NCBI GenBank assembly: GCA_027490725.1
Contig: JAIXXN010000002.1
Span: 62,001 to 126,000, forward strand
Origin: Oxalobacteraceae bacterium
GTDB lineage: Bacteria; Pseudomonadota; Gammaproteobacteria; Burkholderiales; Burkholderiaceae_D
DNA length: 64,000 bases
Direction of reading: 5' to 3'
Shown in pieces: positions 1 to 8,594 of this stretch (position 1 is its first letter; every line of letters begins with the position of its first letter). Made by a program: the position numbers and the translations under genes. The notes below the pieces were generated by a model, which did no database searches, was not told the origin of the DNA, and was given only the letters and a program-made list of their open reading frames with translations.

Positions 1-1448
1 ATAACGCCCACCAGGCGCACGGCATCACCGTTACCGCGATCGGCCACAGTGCCGTGCTGACGGGCGCCTACCCTTATGTGCACGGCATCATCGGCAATAA
101 CTGGATCGATCCGCAGACCGGCAAATCGGTCTACTGCACGGAAGACACCAATTACCATTACCTCAACGAAGAGACCAAGCCCAGCGATGGCACCGCGCCG
201 ACCCGTCTGAAGGTCGATACGCTGGGCGACCAGCTGCGCTACGCCACCGGTGGCCAGAGTAAGGTGCTGGCTGTGTCCGGCAAAGACCGTGGCGCAATTC
301 TGCTGGCAGGGAAAACCGGTACCGCCTATATGTACATGGACAAGACCGGCAACTTCGCCAGCAGCAGCTACTATATGCAGCAGCATCCGGCCTGGGTGCA
401 GCAATATCAGGCGGGCAAGCCACAGGACCGCTACTACGGCAAAAGCTGGGCCCCCTTGCTGCCGCCAGCGGCCTACGCCGGTGATGCCAGCGAAGAGCTG
501 AATCAGGTCAAGGCCGGCAGCCACAACCGCCTGCCCTTCAGCTACTACAGCGAAAGCGGCAACATCGACGCCGAGTACTACAACCTGCTGAAGACCGGCC
601 CCTATCTCGACCAGCTGACGCTGGACTTCGCGCGCGCCGCCATCGAAGGCGAAAACCTCGGTCGCAACCCGGCCGGTGTGCCGGATCTGCTGGGTGTCAG
701 TCTGTCGGCCCACGACTACGTCAACCACGCGTTCGGCCCCGAAAGCAAGCTGTCGCATGACCACCTGCAACGGGTCGACCGCATGCTAGCCGAGTTCTTC
801 AGCTACCTCGACAAGCGGGTCGGCATGGACAATGTGCTGGTGGTACTGACGGCCGACCATGGTTTCCCGAACACCCCGGAATTTTCGCGCACCCAGCACA
901 TCGACGCCCAGCGCATCGACGGCGGCAAACTGATGGCGGCGCTCGATCAGCACCTGCGCGGCAAATTCGGCGGCGCCAAGCTGCTCAGCGCCTGGTCGCT
1001 GCCCAACATCCACCTCGACTACCAGCAGATCGAGAAAAGCGGCCTGAGGCGCGAAGAAGTCGAAACCGCCGCCGCCCGCTTCCTGCTGGCGCAGAACGGC
1101 ATCGTCGAAGCCTACACCCGCACCCAGCTGGAAAGTGGTGCCGTCAACACCACCCGCATGGCGATCCTGATGCGGCGCGCCTGGAACCGCGAAGCATCCG
1201 GTGACCTGATGATCGTCGCCAAACCGTACTGGTATTTCGGCACGGGCGTGAGCGGTACTTCGCACGGTTCGCCCTACGCCTACGATACCAATGTTCCCCT
1301 GCTGATTATGGGCAAACGCTGGATCAAACCGGGTGCCTATGGCCAGTATGCCGAGGTGATGGACATTGCCCCGACGCTGGCCCACCTGCTGCGTGTGCGC
1401 CCGCCGGCGGGTGCAGAGGGTCGCATTTTGACGGAAATACTACAGTAA
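1..1448 (+). CDS. PafA-like alkaline phosphatase, 5' end outside the window
   Basis: This is an alkaline phosphatase superfamily protein, most like the single-domain PafA-type phosphatases that hydrolyse phosphomonoesters in the periplasm. The reading frame is open from base 3, so the GTG at 54 is internal and the gene begins before the window. The likely nucleophile Thr is the codon at 33-35, in a TAIGHS context. About 21 residues later comes GNNW, the usual position of the PafA active-site Asn. KDRGAILLAG carries the Lys-X-Arg pair of that family. Metal ligands are visible in AHDYVNHAFG, TADHGF and GTSHGS. The first metal-binding Asp and any signal peptide lie upstream. No partner gene is visible. 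The family is fairly sure; the substrate is not known. Confidence 0.85.
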   Translation, partial: NAHQAHGITVTAIGHSAVLTGAYPYVHGIIGNNWIDPQTGKSVYCTEDTNYHYLNEETKPSDGTAPTRLKVDTLGDQLRYATGGQSKVLAVSGKDRGAILLAGKTGTAYMYMDKTGNFASSSYYMQQHPAWVQQYQAGKPQDRYYGKSWAPLLPPAAYAGDASEELNQVKAGSHNRLPFSYYSESGNIDAEYYNLLKTGPYLDQLTLDFARAAIEGENLGRNPAGVPDLLGVSLSAHDYVNHAFGPESKLSHDHLQRVDRMLAEFFSYLDKRVGMDNVLVVLTADHGFPNTPEFSRTQHIDAQRIDGGKLMAALDQHLRGKFGGAKLLSAWSLPNIHLDYQQIEKSGLRREEVETAAARFLLAQNGIVEAYTRTQLESGAVNTTRMAILMRRAWNREASGDLMIVAKPYWYFGTGVSGTSHGSPYAYDTNVPLLIMGKRWIKPGAYGQYAEVMDIAPTLAHLLRVRPPAGAEGRILTEILQ

Positions 1449-1539
1449 AAAAATATCATTTAGTTATTTCAAAAAATTAATTGATATGAAAATAATGTAA
1501 TGATAATTTGTCACTTCTTACACCACAAATGGGGAAGTG

Positions 1540-2262
1540 ATGAAAAAAATTGCATTCGCAGTACTCGCTCTGGCAGCCGGTTTCAGCAACGCTGCCGAGC
1601 TGTATAACAACGGTCCTGTGGTAGAAAGCAACGGCTTATCCGTGATTGCTCAGGATGCGACCACCTTTGGCTTCGGCGCCCAAAGCACCGCCGGCAATAA
1701 AGTCGCGGACGACTTCATCATTACCGCCGGTAAAACCTGGAATGTGTCCAGCCTGAGCTTCTTCGGCTACCAGACCGGTGCCGGCAAATTCACCTTCACC
1801 AGTGCCGACTGGAGCATCATCGCCGGCGATACCCTGAGCACCGGCACGCTGGTCGCTTCGGGCAGCACCAGCGTCTCCAGTGGCGGCCTGGTCGGCTATC
1901 GTGTCACCGACTCCACCCTGACCAGTACCCAGCGCGGTATCTATCAGGTCAATGCCGACATCACCGATATCACGCTGGGCAGCGGTCACTACTGGCTGAC
2001 CTGGGGCCTGGCTGGCACTGCGGCCTCCGGCCCATGGCAGCCACCGACGTCCGATGCGCGCACAGGCAATGCCATGCAAGCCACCGGCGGCACCAACAAT
2101 TTCCTCGAAATTAGCGAAGCTGGCAGCGGCCTGTCGGTAGAACTGCCGTTCGCCGTCAATGGTACGGTGAGCGCCGTACCGGAACCATCGACCTACGCGA
2201 TGCTGCTGGGCGGCCTGAGTCTGCTGGGTCTGGCACGTCGCCGCGCCCAGCGCCGCGGCTAA
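1540..2262 (+). CDS. PEP-CTERM sorting domain protein
   Basis: This secreted protein of 240 residues has an N-terminal signal peptide (MKKIAFAVLALAAGFSNA) and a C-terminal PEP-CTERM tail: VPEPSTYAML, a short hydrophobic helix, then an Arg-rich end. Such tails are cleaved by an exosortase in betaproteobacteria that make exopolysaccharide. The middle is rich in Thr, Ser and Gly and resembles no enzyme I recognise. I chose the ATG at 1540 over the in-frame GTG at 1537 because GGGGAAG at 1531-1537 would leave the GTG no spacing. No exosortase or polysaccharide gene is in the window. Confidence 0.85.
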   Translation: MKKIAFAVLALAAGFSNAAELYNNGPVVESNGLSVIAQDATTFGFGAQSTAGNKVADDFIITAGKTWNVSSLSFFGYQTGAGKFTFTSADWSIIAGDTLSTGTLVASGSTSVSSGGLVGYRVTDSTLTSTQRGIYQVNADITDITLGSGHYWLTWGLAGTAASGPWQPPTSDARTGNAMQATGGTNNFLEISEAGSGLSVELPFAVNGTVSAVPEPSTYAMLLGGLSLLGLARRRAQRRG

Positions 2263-2273
2263 ACCCGGCACTT

Positions 2274-2311
2274 CCCCGCAGCAGCGGCAGCAGCAAGTCG
2301 CTGCTGTGGGG
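2274..2311 (+). terminator. Strong hairpin after the PEP-CTERM gene
   Basis: A 13-bp stem (CCCCGCAGCAGCG paired with CGCTGCTGTGGGG, one G-T pair) encloses a 12-base loop just after the stop at 2262. There is no immediate T-run; T-rich sequence starts about 15 bases later. It probably ends or stabilises the upstream transcript, but it is not a textbook intrinsic terminator. Confidence 0.5.
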
Positions 2312-2414
2312 CACCCACCACTTAGTTTGTATTTTATTGTATCTGCCAGTTAATCTTGGAAAGATTGCTATACACTAGCTTTTTTTCTTTGGGTTAATTA
2401 AGGAAACGCAAACT

Positions 2415-4793
2415 ATGCGCAAGACTTTTGGCTTTATAGCCCTGTGCCTGACGGTATCCGCCAACGCTGCCGAACCGTTCGACGACAAATTCCGTCAGCT
2501 CGACGAAGTCCTCCCTACCGCCAATACTTACCGCACCGCTTCCGGCGCACCGGGCACCGCCTACTGGCAGCAACGTGCCGACTACACCATCCGCGCCACG
2601 CTCGATGAAAGCAAACGGGCCATCAGTGGCAGCGAACAGATTCGCTACCACAACAACTCACCGGATACGCTCAGCTATCTGTGGGTGCAACTGGACCAGA
2701 ACGTCTATAAAAAAGATTCCGACACGCGCAAAATGCTGACCCAGCCTTCGCGCGAAGCGTGGGCCAAGCCGCGCACCCCGGAGGATGGTTATAAATTCGA
2801 AGGCATGCGCGGCATTCTCGCCGCCGGCGAATTTGACGGCGGCTTTAACATCAAAGCCGTTAGCGCCGGCGGTCAGCCGCTGCGCTACGTGATCAACCGC
2901 ACCATGATGCGCATCGACCTGCCGACCCCGCTCAAGCCGGGCCAGAGCTATGCCTTCAATATCGACTGGTCGTATAACATCAACGAACAGAAGGTGCTCG
3001 GTGGCCGCGCCGGCTTCGAGCATTTTGACGAAGACAAGAACGACCTGTTCGAAATCGCCCAGTGGTTCCCGCGCATGGCCGCCTATTACGATGTGATGGG
3101 CTGGCAGCACAAGCAGTTCCTCGGTTCCGGCGAATTCACGCTGGAATTCGGCGACTACGACGTGCAGCTGACGGTACCGGCCGACCACGTGGTGGCCTCC
3201 ACTGGCGAACTGCTGAACGCCAGCGAAGTGCTGAGCGCGACCCAGCGCGAGCGTCTGAACAAGGCCAGAACGGCCAGCACCCCGGTGCTGATCGTCACCC
3301 AGGAAGAAGCGGAGAAAGCCGAGAAGTCGGTCAGCAAGGCGCAGAAAACCTGGCACTTCAAAGCCGCCAATGTGCGCGATTTTGCCTGGGCCTCCAGCCG
3401 TAAATTCATCTGGGATGCGCAGGGCTACCAGAAAGATGGCAGCAAGCTGATGGCGATGTCCTACTATCCGAAGGAAGGCAATCCGCTGTGGGGTCAGTAC
3501 AGCACCCAGGCCATCATCCACACCATCGAGCAGTACAACAAGTTCAGCTTCGACTACCCTTACCCGACGGCGATTTCCGTCAACGGTCCGGTGGGCGGCA
3601 TGGAATACCCGATGATTTCCTTCAACGGTCCACGCCCGAGCAAAGATAAAAAGACCGGCGAACTGACCTGGTCGCAGCAGACCAAATACGGTCTGATCGG
3701 CGTAATCATTCACGAAGTGGGCCACAACTACTATCCGATGATTATCAACTCGGATGAACGTCAGTGGACCTGGATGGATGAAGGCCTGAACACCTTCGTC
3801 CAGTATCTGGCCGAACAGGCGTGGGAAGATAACTACCCGTCGCGCCGTGGCGAGCCGCGCAACATCGTCGATTACATGCGCAGCCAGAATCAGGTACCGA
3901 TCATGACCAATTCGGAATCGCTGCTGCAATTCGGTAATAACGCTTACGCCAAGCCGGCTACCGGCCTGAACATTCTGCGCGAAACCATCCTCGGTCGCGA
4001 GCTGTTCGACTACGCCTTCCGCGAATACGCGCAGCGCTGGAAGTTCAAGCGCCCGACCCCGGCCGACTTCTTCCGCACCATGGAAGATGCCTCAGGTACC
4101 GATCTGGACTGGTTCTGGCGCGGCTGGTTCTACACCACCGATCCGGTCGACATCAGCATCGACGGCATCAGCGAATACGGTGTGAACACCAAGGATCCGG
4201 AAAAGGAAAAAGCCTGGAAGAAGGCCCAGAAGGAAGCCCAGCCGATCTCCATTTCCGAACAGCGCAACAAGGAAATCCCGAAGCGTCTGGACAGCCATCC
4301 GGAACTGAAAGATTTCTACAACGAGCATGACGAGTTCACCGTCACCAACAAGGATCGCAACACCTACGCCGAAGCCATCGAAAAGCTCGAGCCTTGGGAA
4401 AAAGCCTTGCTGGATCAGGGCAAGCACCTGTATCTGGTGGACTTCTCGAATCTCGGTGGGCTGGTGATGCCACTGATACTGGAAATCGAACTCAAGGGCG
4501 GCAAGAAATACCTCGAGCGCATTCCGGCCGAAGTCTGGCGCTACTCGCCGAAGAAGATCACCAAACTGATCATCACTGATGAGCCGATGGTGGGTCTGAC
4601 TCAGGATCCGTTCTGGGAAACCGCCGACATCGACACCAGCAACAATAGCTGGCCGCGCAAAGTCACCCAGTCGCGTGTGGAACTGTTCAAGACCGAACGT
4701 GACCGCAACAATCTGATGCGCGACTTCAAAACCCCGCTCAAGAGCAAGGATGACAAAGCCGGCAAGAGCGACAAAGAAGCTGCCGCCGAATGA
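2415..4793 (+). CDS. M1 family metallopeptidase, secreted
   Basis: This is a gluzincin aminopeptidase-like protein of 792 residues with a signal peptide ending near ANA-AEP. The zinc site is HEVGHN at about residues 433-438, with the third ligand in WMDEGLNTF about 19 residues on. The GGMEYP segment corresponds to the M1 substrate-binding GxMEN region, with Tyr replacing Asn, so it may not be a classical aminopeptidase. The C-terminal 250 residues are charged and end in a Lys/Asp/Glu-rich tail. AAGGAAA at 2400-2406 serves as ribosome binding site. The stop overlaps the next start by 4 bases, so it is translationally coupled to the DUF6702 gene and probably to the TonB receptor behind it. Substrate unknown. 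Confidence 0.88.
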   Translation: MRKTFGFIALCLTVSANAAEPFDDKFRQLDEVLPTANTYRTASGAPGTAYWQQRADYTIRATLDESKRAISGSEQIRYHNNSPDTLSYLWVQLDQNVYKKDSDTRKMLTQPSREAWAKPRTPEDGYKFEGMRGILAAGEFDGGFNIKAVSAGGQPLRYVINRTMMRIDLPTPLKPGQSYAFNIDWSYNINEQKVLGGRAGFEHFDEDKNDLFEIAQWFPRMAAYYDVMGWQHKQFLGSGEFTLEFGDYDVQLTVPADHVVASTGELLNASEVLSATQRERLNKARTASTPVLIVTQEEAEKAEKSVSKAQKTWHFKAANVRDFAWASSRKFIWDAQGYQKDGSKLMAMSYYPKEGNPLWGQYSTQAIIHTIEQYNKFSFDYPYPTAISVNGPVGGMEYPMISFNGPRPSKDKKTGELTWSQQTKYGLIGVIIHEVGHNYYPMIINSDERQWTWMDEGLNTFVQYLAEQAWEDNYPSRRGEPRNIVDYMRSQNQVPIMTNSESLLQFGNNAYAKPATGLNILRETILGRELFDYAFREYAQRWKFKRPTPADFFRTMEDASGTDLDWFWRGWFYTTDPVDISIDGISEYGVNTKDPEKEKAWKKAQKEAQPISISEQRNKEIPKRLDSHPELKDFYNEHDEFTVTNKDRNTYAEAIEKLEPWEKALLDQGKHLYLVDFSNLGGLVMPLILEIELKGGKKYLERIPAEVWRYSPKKITKLIITDEPMVGLTQDPFWETADIDTSNNSWPRKVTQSRVELFKTERDRNNLMRDFKTPLKSKDDKAGKSDKEAAAE

Positions 4794-5278
4794 TCTGGCA
4801 GCAACTGGCTTGCGGCGTAGCGATGCTGTGTGCATCGGCCTGCGCCGCAGCCCATAATTTCCATATGGGTCTGGCCGATATCCGTTTCAACCCGCGCAGT
4901 GGCAACACCGAAATCGTGCACACCTACACGACGCACGATGTCGGCGCCCTGCTCGGCAATCTGTACGGCCGCAATCTCGATCTGGGCAATCCGGACAGCG
5001 AAGCGCCCTTGCGGCACTACGTGGAACGCCAGTTCTATCTGAGCGATGCCAGCCAGCGCCGTCTACCGCTGCCGTGGCTGGGCATCAAGGCCGACGCCGA
5101 CAGCGTCAGCATTTATCAGGAACTCGAAGGTCGCCAGCTCGCCCCGGGAACCCGCATCCACAACACCGTGCTGATCGACTTCCAGCCGGCGCAGAAGAAT
5201 ACCGTCAATGTGCAATCCGATGGCCCCGTCCAGACTTTCATCTTCGACCAGCAACATCCCGAGCTGGAACTCCGCTAG
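4790..5278 (+). CDS. DUF6702-like secreted protein
   Basis: This protein of 162 residues has a signal peptide (cleavage near CAAA-HNF) and the look of the DUF6702 family: HNFHMGLADIRFN near the N-terminus and a beta-rich remainder. No catalytic motif is visible and the family has no established function that I know of. The ATGA overlap with the M1 peptidase shows it is co-translated with it, and a TonB receptor follows 28 bases later. The grouping suggests a periplasmic factor for an outer-membrane uptake or processing system, which is inference. Confidence 0.7.
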   Translation: MIWQQLACGVAMLCASACAAAHNFHMGLADIRFNPRSGNTEIVHTYTTHDVGALLGNLYGRNLDLGNPDSEAPLRHYVERQFYLSDASQRRLPLPWLGIKADADSVSIYQELEGRQLAPGTRIHNTVLIDFQPAQKNTVNVQSDGPVQTFIFDQQHPELELR

Positions 5279-5306
5279 CACGCAGCCAAGGCATGCCAAG
5301 CACGCA

Positions 5307-7373
5307 GTGCGCAGCCGCGCCGCACAGGCAGTGCGCCACGCCCTGCTGCTCGGCGCACTCGGCGCCGCAACCAGCGTGCAGGCCGACGACCTGCTGATGC
5401 AACAGGTGCTGGTAGGCGGGTCGCGCAGCAATCCGCTAGGCGTGGCCGACGCCGCCAGCGCCGGCAGCATCGGCCAGCAGGAACTGGCCGCCCGCACCGT
5501 CTACCGTCCCGGCGAAATGCTGGAAGCCACACCCGGACTGATCGTCAGTCAGCACAGCGGTGAAGGCAAGGCCAACCAGTTCTACCTGCGCGGGTTCAAC
5601 CTCGATCACGGCACCGACCTGCGCACCACGGTCGACGAGATGCCGGTCAACCAGCGCAGCCATGCCCATGGTCAGGGCTGGACCGATCTGAATTTCCTGA
5701 TTCCCGAACTGGCAGTACGGCTCGATTACCGCAAAGGCCCCTACTCGGCCGAACAAGGCGACTTTGCTTCGGCCGGTACGACCTCGGTGCTGTATGCCAG
5801 CCGCTTGCTGCAGGGGCTGGCCAGTGTCAGCGGCGGGCAGAACGGCTATCTGCGCACGCTGCTGGCCGATAGCGTGGCCGTCGAACGGGGAAGCCAGCAA
5901 GGCAGCCTGCTGTATGCACTGGAATTGCTGCACAATGATGGCCCGTATACGCGTCCGGACGACTACCAGAAAGTCAATGCCGTGCTGCGCTACAGCGAAG
6001 GCTACGCCAATAATGGCTACCATCTGAGCCTGATGGCTTACCGCGCCAACTGGCAGGCGACTGACCAGATTCCGCGACGTGCCGTGCAGGCTGGCACGCT
6101 GGGACGCTACGATGGTATCGACGCCACCGATGGCGGCGCTGCACAGCGCAGCAGCCTGTCCGCCGGCTGGCGCCGCAGCACGGACGACAGTGCCACGCGC
6201 CTGCACGCCTACCTGATCGCCAACCAGCTGGACCTGTATTCCAACTTCAGCTATTTCATGGATGACCCGCTGCATGGCGACCAGTTCGCACAGCCGGATC
6301 GGCGCGTCAGCAGTGGCCTGCAGGCCAGCCACAGCTGGCATCAGCATGGCGCAACGCTGAGTAGTAGCACCACCATCGGCGTGCAGCTACAGAACGACAA
6401 CATCCACAACAGCCTGCTGCGCACGCAGGCGCGCCAGACCCTGTCCGTGACGCGCCAGGATCACATCGTTGAGTCCAGCGCTGCTCTGTATCTGGAAAAC
6501 AGCACGCGCTGGAGCGACAGCCTGCGCAGTGTCGCGGGGGCACGCTTCGACCACTACCGCTTCGACGTGCGCAGCGACCGCGCCGTCAATAGCGGCAAGG
6601 TCAGCGACCAACTGCTCAGCCCCAGCCTGAGCCTGATTTACAGCCCGTGGCGGCACAGCGAGTTCTACGCGAATCTCGGCAATGGCTTCCACAGCAATGA
6701 CGCGCGCGGCGCCACCCTGCACATCGATCCGGCCAGCGGCAGCAAAGCCGAACCGGTCACGCCGCTGGTGCGTTCGCATGGCATGGAACTGGGCGCGCGC
6801 AGCAACTGGCTGCCCGGCCTGCAAACCGTGCTGGCCCTGTACCGGCTCGACTTCGATTCGGAACTGAGCTACATCGGTGACGCCGGTGGCACGCAGGCGG
6901 GCCGCCCCAGCCGCCGCTACGGCATCGAAGTTTCGAACTACTACCAGGCCTTGAAGTGGCTCGCCATCGATCTGGATCTGGCATATGCCCACGCACGGTC
7001 GCGCGACATCGCAGCGGAAGGCCAGTATCTGGCCGGCGCAGTGGAAGGCACCGGCCAGCTAGCCGTCACACTGGATCGCGGCGGGCCCTACTCGGCCGCG
7101 CTCAAATTGCGCTACTTTGGCCCGCGCCCGCTTACCGAAGACAACCGCGTGCGCTCGGCGGCCAGCCTGACACTGAATGCCCGTCTGGGCTGGAAGCTGC
7201 GCAAACACCTGCAACTGGAACTGGAAGCCTTCAACCTCACCAACCGGCGCGATTCCGCCATCGATTACTACTATGCCTCGCAGCTGAAGGGCGAAACGCA
7301 GGCTGTCAGCGATGTGCACTTCCACCCCATCGAAGCGCGCTCGCTACGACTCAGTGTAAGCCAGCGCTTCTAG
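5307..7373 (+). CDS. TonB-dependent outer-membrane receptor
   Basis: This is an outer-membrane active transporter of about 688 residues. A signal peptide ends at TSVQA-DDL and a short TonB-box-like stretch follows. The plug includes RPGEMLEATPGLIV, GEGKANQFYLRGFN and the His-rich loop NQRSHAHGQGW. The barrel ends in the typical aromatic terminus SVSQRF. The open frame runs back to 5208 inside the previous gene, but GTG at 5307 gives a proper signal peptide and does not overlap, so I use it. The ribosome binding site is weak, so the start is uncertain. It is third in an operon with an M1 peptidase and a DUF6702 protein. The ligand is unknown; the His-rich loop could suit a metal complex, but that is a guess. 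Confidence 0.87.
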   Translation: MRSRAAQAVRHALLLGALGAATSVQADDLLMQQVLVGGSRSNPLGVADAASAGSIGQQELAARTVYRPGEMLEATPGLIVSQHSGEGKANQFYLRGFNLDHGTDLRTTVDEMPVNQRSHAHGQGWTDLNFLIPELAVRLDYRKGPYSAEQGDFASAGTTSVLYASRLLQGLASVSGGQNGYLRTLLADSVAVERGSQQGSLLYALELLHNDGPYTRPDDYQKVNAVLRYSEGYANNGYHLSLMAYRANWQATDQIPRRAVQAGTLGRYDGIDATDGGAAQRSSLSAGWRRSTDDSATRLHAYLIANQLDLYSNFSYFMDDPLHGDQFAQPDRRVSSGLQASHSWHQHGATLSSSTTIGVQLQNDNIHNSLLRTQARQTLSVTRQDHIVESSAALYLENSTRWSDSLRSVAGARFDHYRFDVRSDRAVNSGKVSDQLLSPSLSLIYSPWRHSEFYANLGNGFHSNDARGATLHIDPASGSKAEPVTPLVRSHGMELGARSNWLPGLQTVLALYRLDFDSELSYIGDAGGTQAGRPSRRYGIEVSNYYQALKWLAIDLDLAYAHARSRDIAAEGQYLAGAVEGTGQLAVTLDRGGPYSAALKLRYFGPRPLTEDNRVRSAASLTLNARLGWKLRKHLQLELEAFNLTNRRDSAIDYYYASQLKGETQAVSDVHFHPIEARSLRLSVSQRF

Positions 7374-7388
7374 CAGTCCGAGCGGCGC

Positions 7389-8093
7389 CTAAGCGCCCAC
7401 ATAACAACTACCGGCGCGCCTTTCCACGGCACTCCGATCGAGCACCACCAGCGTGCCGCGCCGGTATTCGATCAGCCCGTCGTCCTGTAGTTTCCCCGCG
7501 CAGCCGGTGATGCTCTCGCGCCGCACCCCCAGCAGCCGCGCGATCATCTCCTGCGTCACTTTCAGTTCATTGGAAATCGAGCGGTCCAGCCGCTCCAGCA
7601 ACCAGCGACACAAACGCTGTTCGATGCTGCCGTGGCGCACCCCGGCCACGGTCTGCGCCAGCTGGGCGAACAGCGCGCTGGCATGGCGCATCAACTGCTG
7701 GGCCAGCGTGCCGCCGTCCAGGAAGGCCGTGCGCAAGACAGTGCAGCCGATCCGATAACCATAGCCGGCAGTCTGCACCACGGCACGACAGTTGGCACAG
7801 GCCCCCGCATACATGGCCACACCGACCACGCCGTCTCGCCCGACCACGGCAATTTCGCTGGCCCCACCATCCTCGTCCAGGTATTGCAGCGAAACGATGG
7901 CATTGGTGGGGAAATAAGCCTTATCGAGCAGCGCGCCCACTTCGAATAGATGGGTGCCGGCTGCCAGCGGCACCAGTTCCAGATGACAGAACAGACTCAG
8001 CAGCTCTTCGCGCGAAAGCGCACGCAACAAGGCATTTTGCTGGGCACCTAGCAGGCTAATGGGTGCAGAGGTAGAAGCGGTCGGAGCTTTCAT
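7389..8093 (-). CDS. Crp/Fnr family transcriptional regulator
   Basis: This regulator of 234 residues has an N-terminal cyclic-nucleotide-binding-like beta roll and a C-terminal winged helix (TQEMIARLLGVRRESIT). The start at 8093 follows AAGGA; longer in-frame starts lack a ribosome binding site. There is no FNR-type N-terminal cysteine cluster, so oxygen sensing through an Fe-S cluster is unlikely. Cysteines do occur in the ACANCRAV segment of the sensor domain. It is transcribed away from the receptor operon and lies near a stress protein locus. It need not be the protein that binds the FNR box at 9760. Effector unknown. Confidence 0.85.
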   Translation of the reverse strand: MKAPTASTSAPISLLGAQQNALLRALSREELLSLFCHLELVPLAAGTHLFEVGALLDKAYFPTNAIVSLQYLDEDGGASEIAVVGRDGVVGVAMYAGACANCRAVVQTAGYGYRIGCTVLRTAFLDGGTLAQQLMRHASALFAQLAQTVAGVRHGSIEQRLCRWLLERLDRSISNELKVTQEMIARLLGVRRESITGCAGKLQDDGLIEYRRGTLVVLDRSAVERRAGSCYVGA

Positions 8094-8243
8094 GACTATC
8101 CTTATCGGGGTGACCGGTCGAGGTGACCAGCTGAACCCAACTATAGCCATGCGCTGTGCAACAGCTTATCGGCGCACGACACCGCCAGATGTAGGCGCGC
8201 AGCATGCAGTCATGTCGGCCCACGCCTACAGGGCCCCACCGAC

Positions 8244-8486
8244 TCAGACCTTGTACTTGTAGCGGGAGGCGGTTTCCAGCAACCGTTCGTCGCGGCATCG
8301 CAGCCGCCCCGGACTGCGCCGCTGCTCGGGCGCAGTCAGCACCCGGTCGATCACGGTGGCCGGCACACCGCGCAGACGCAGATAGGCAGCGGCACTGTCA
8401 GCGCCCTGCCGGTCTGCGACCTCGATACCGGCTTCAACAATTTCAGCACCGGCATCGTCAGGCCGGAAGGTATGGATGGTAGACAT
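8244..8486 (-). CDS. Small protein of unknown function
   Basis: This soluble protein of 80 residues starts MSTIHTFRPDD, with a basic C-terminal half (SPGRLRCRDERLLE). GGGAGC lies 6 bases before the ATG at 8486; an in-frame extension to 8558 lacks such a site. I see no membrane segment, signal or known motif. The middle (AAAYLRLRGVPATVIDRVL) looks helical, like a small DNA-binding or adaptor protein, but no family can be assigned. It lies between a Crp/Fnr regulator and an esterase, all on the minus strand, with enough space for its own promoter. Confidence 0.55.
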   Translation of the reverse strand: MSTIHTFRPDDAGAEIVEAGIEVADRQGADSAAAYLRLRGVPATVIDRVLTAPEQRRSPGRLRCRDERLLETASRYKYKV

Positions 8487-8594
8487 GGCGAAGCTCCCAG
8501 TCAGATGTGCAGTGATCTGCATGTCTCCTGATTGTAGGGCAGTCTGCGCAAGGCGCAAGGACAGTTCACCACACTGCGCGCCGGGCAGTCTGCG

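Noticed and set aside
2658..3929. A 423-codon open frame on the minus strand
   Set aside because: It lies wholly opposite the M1 peptidase gene, whose zinc motif and family match are clear. The antisense product is Arg/His-rich and resembles nothing.
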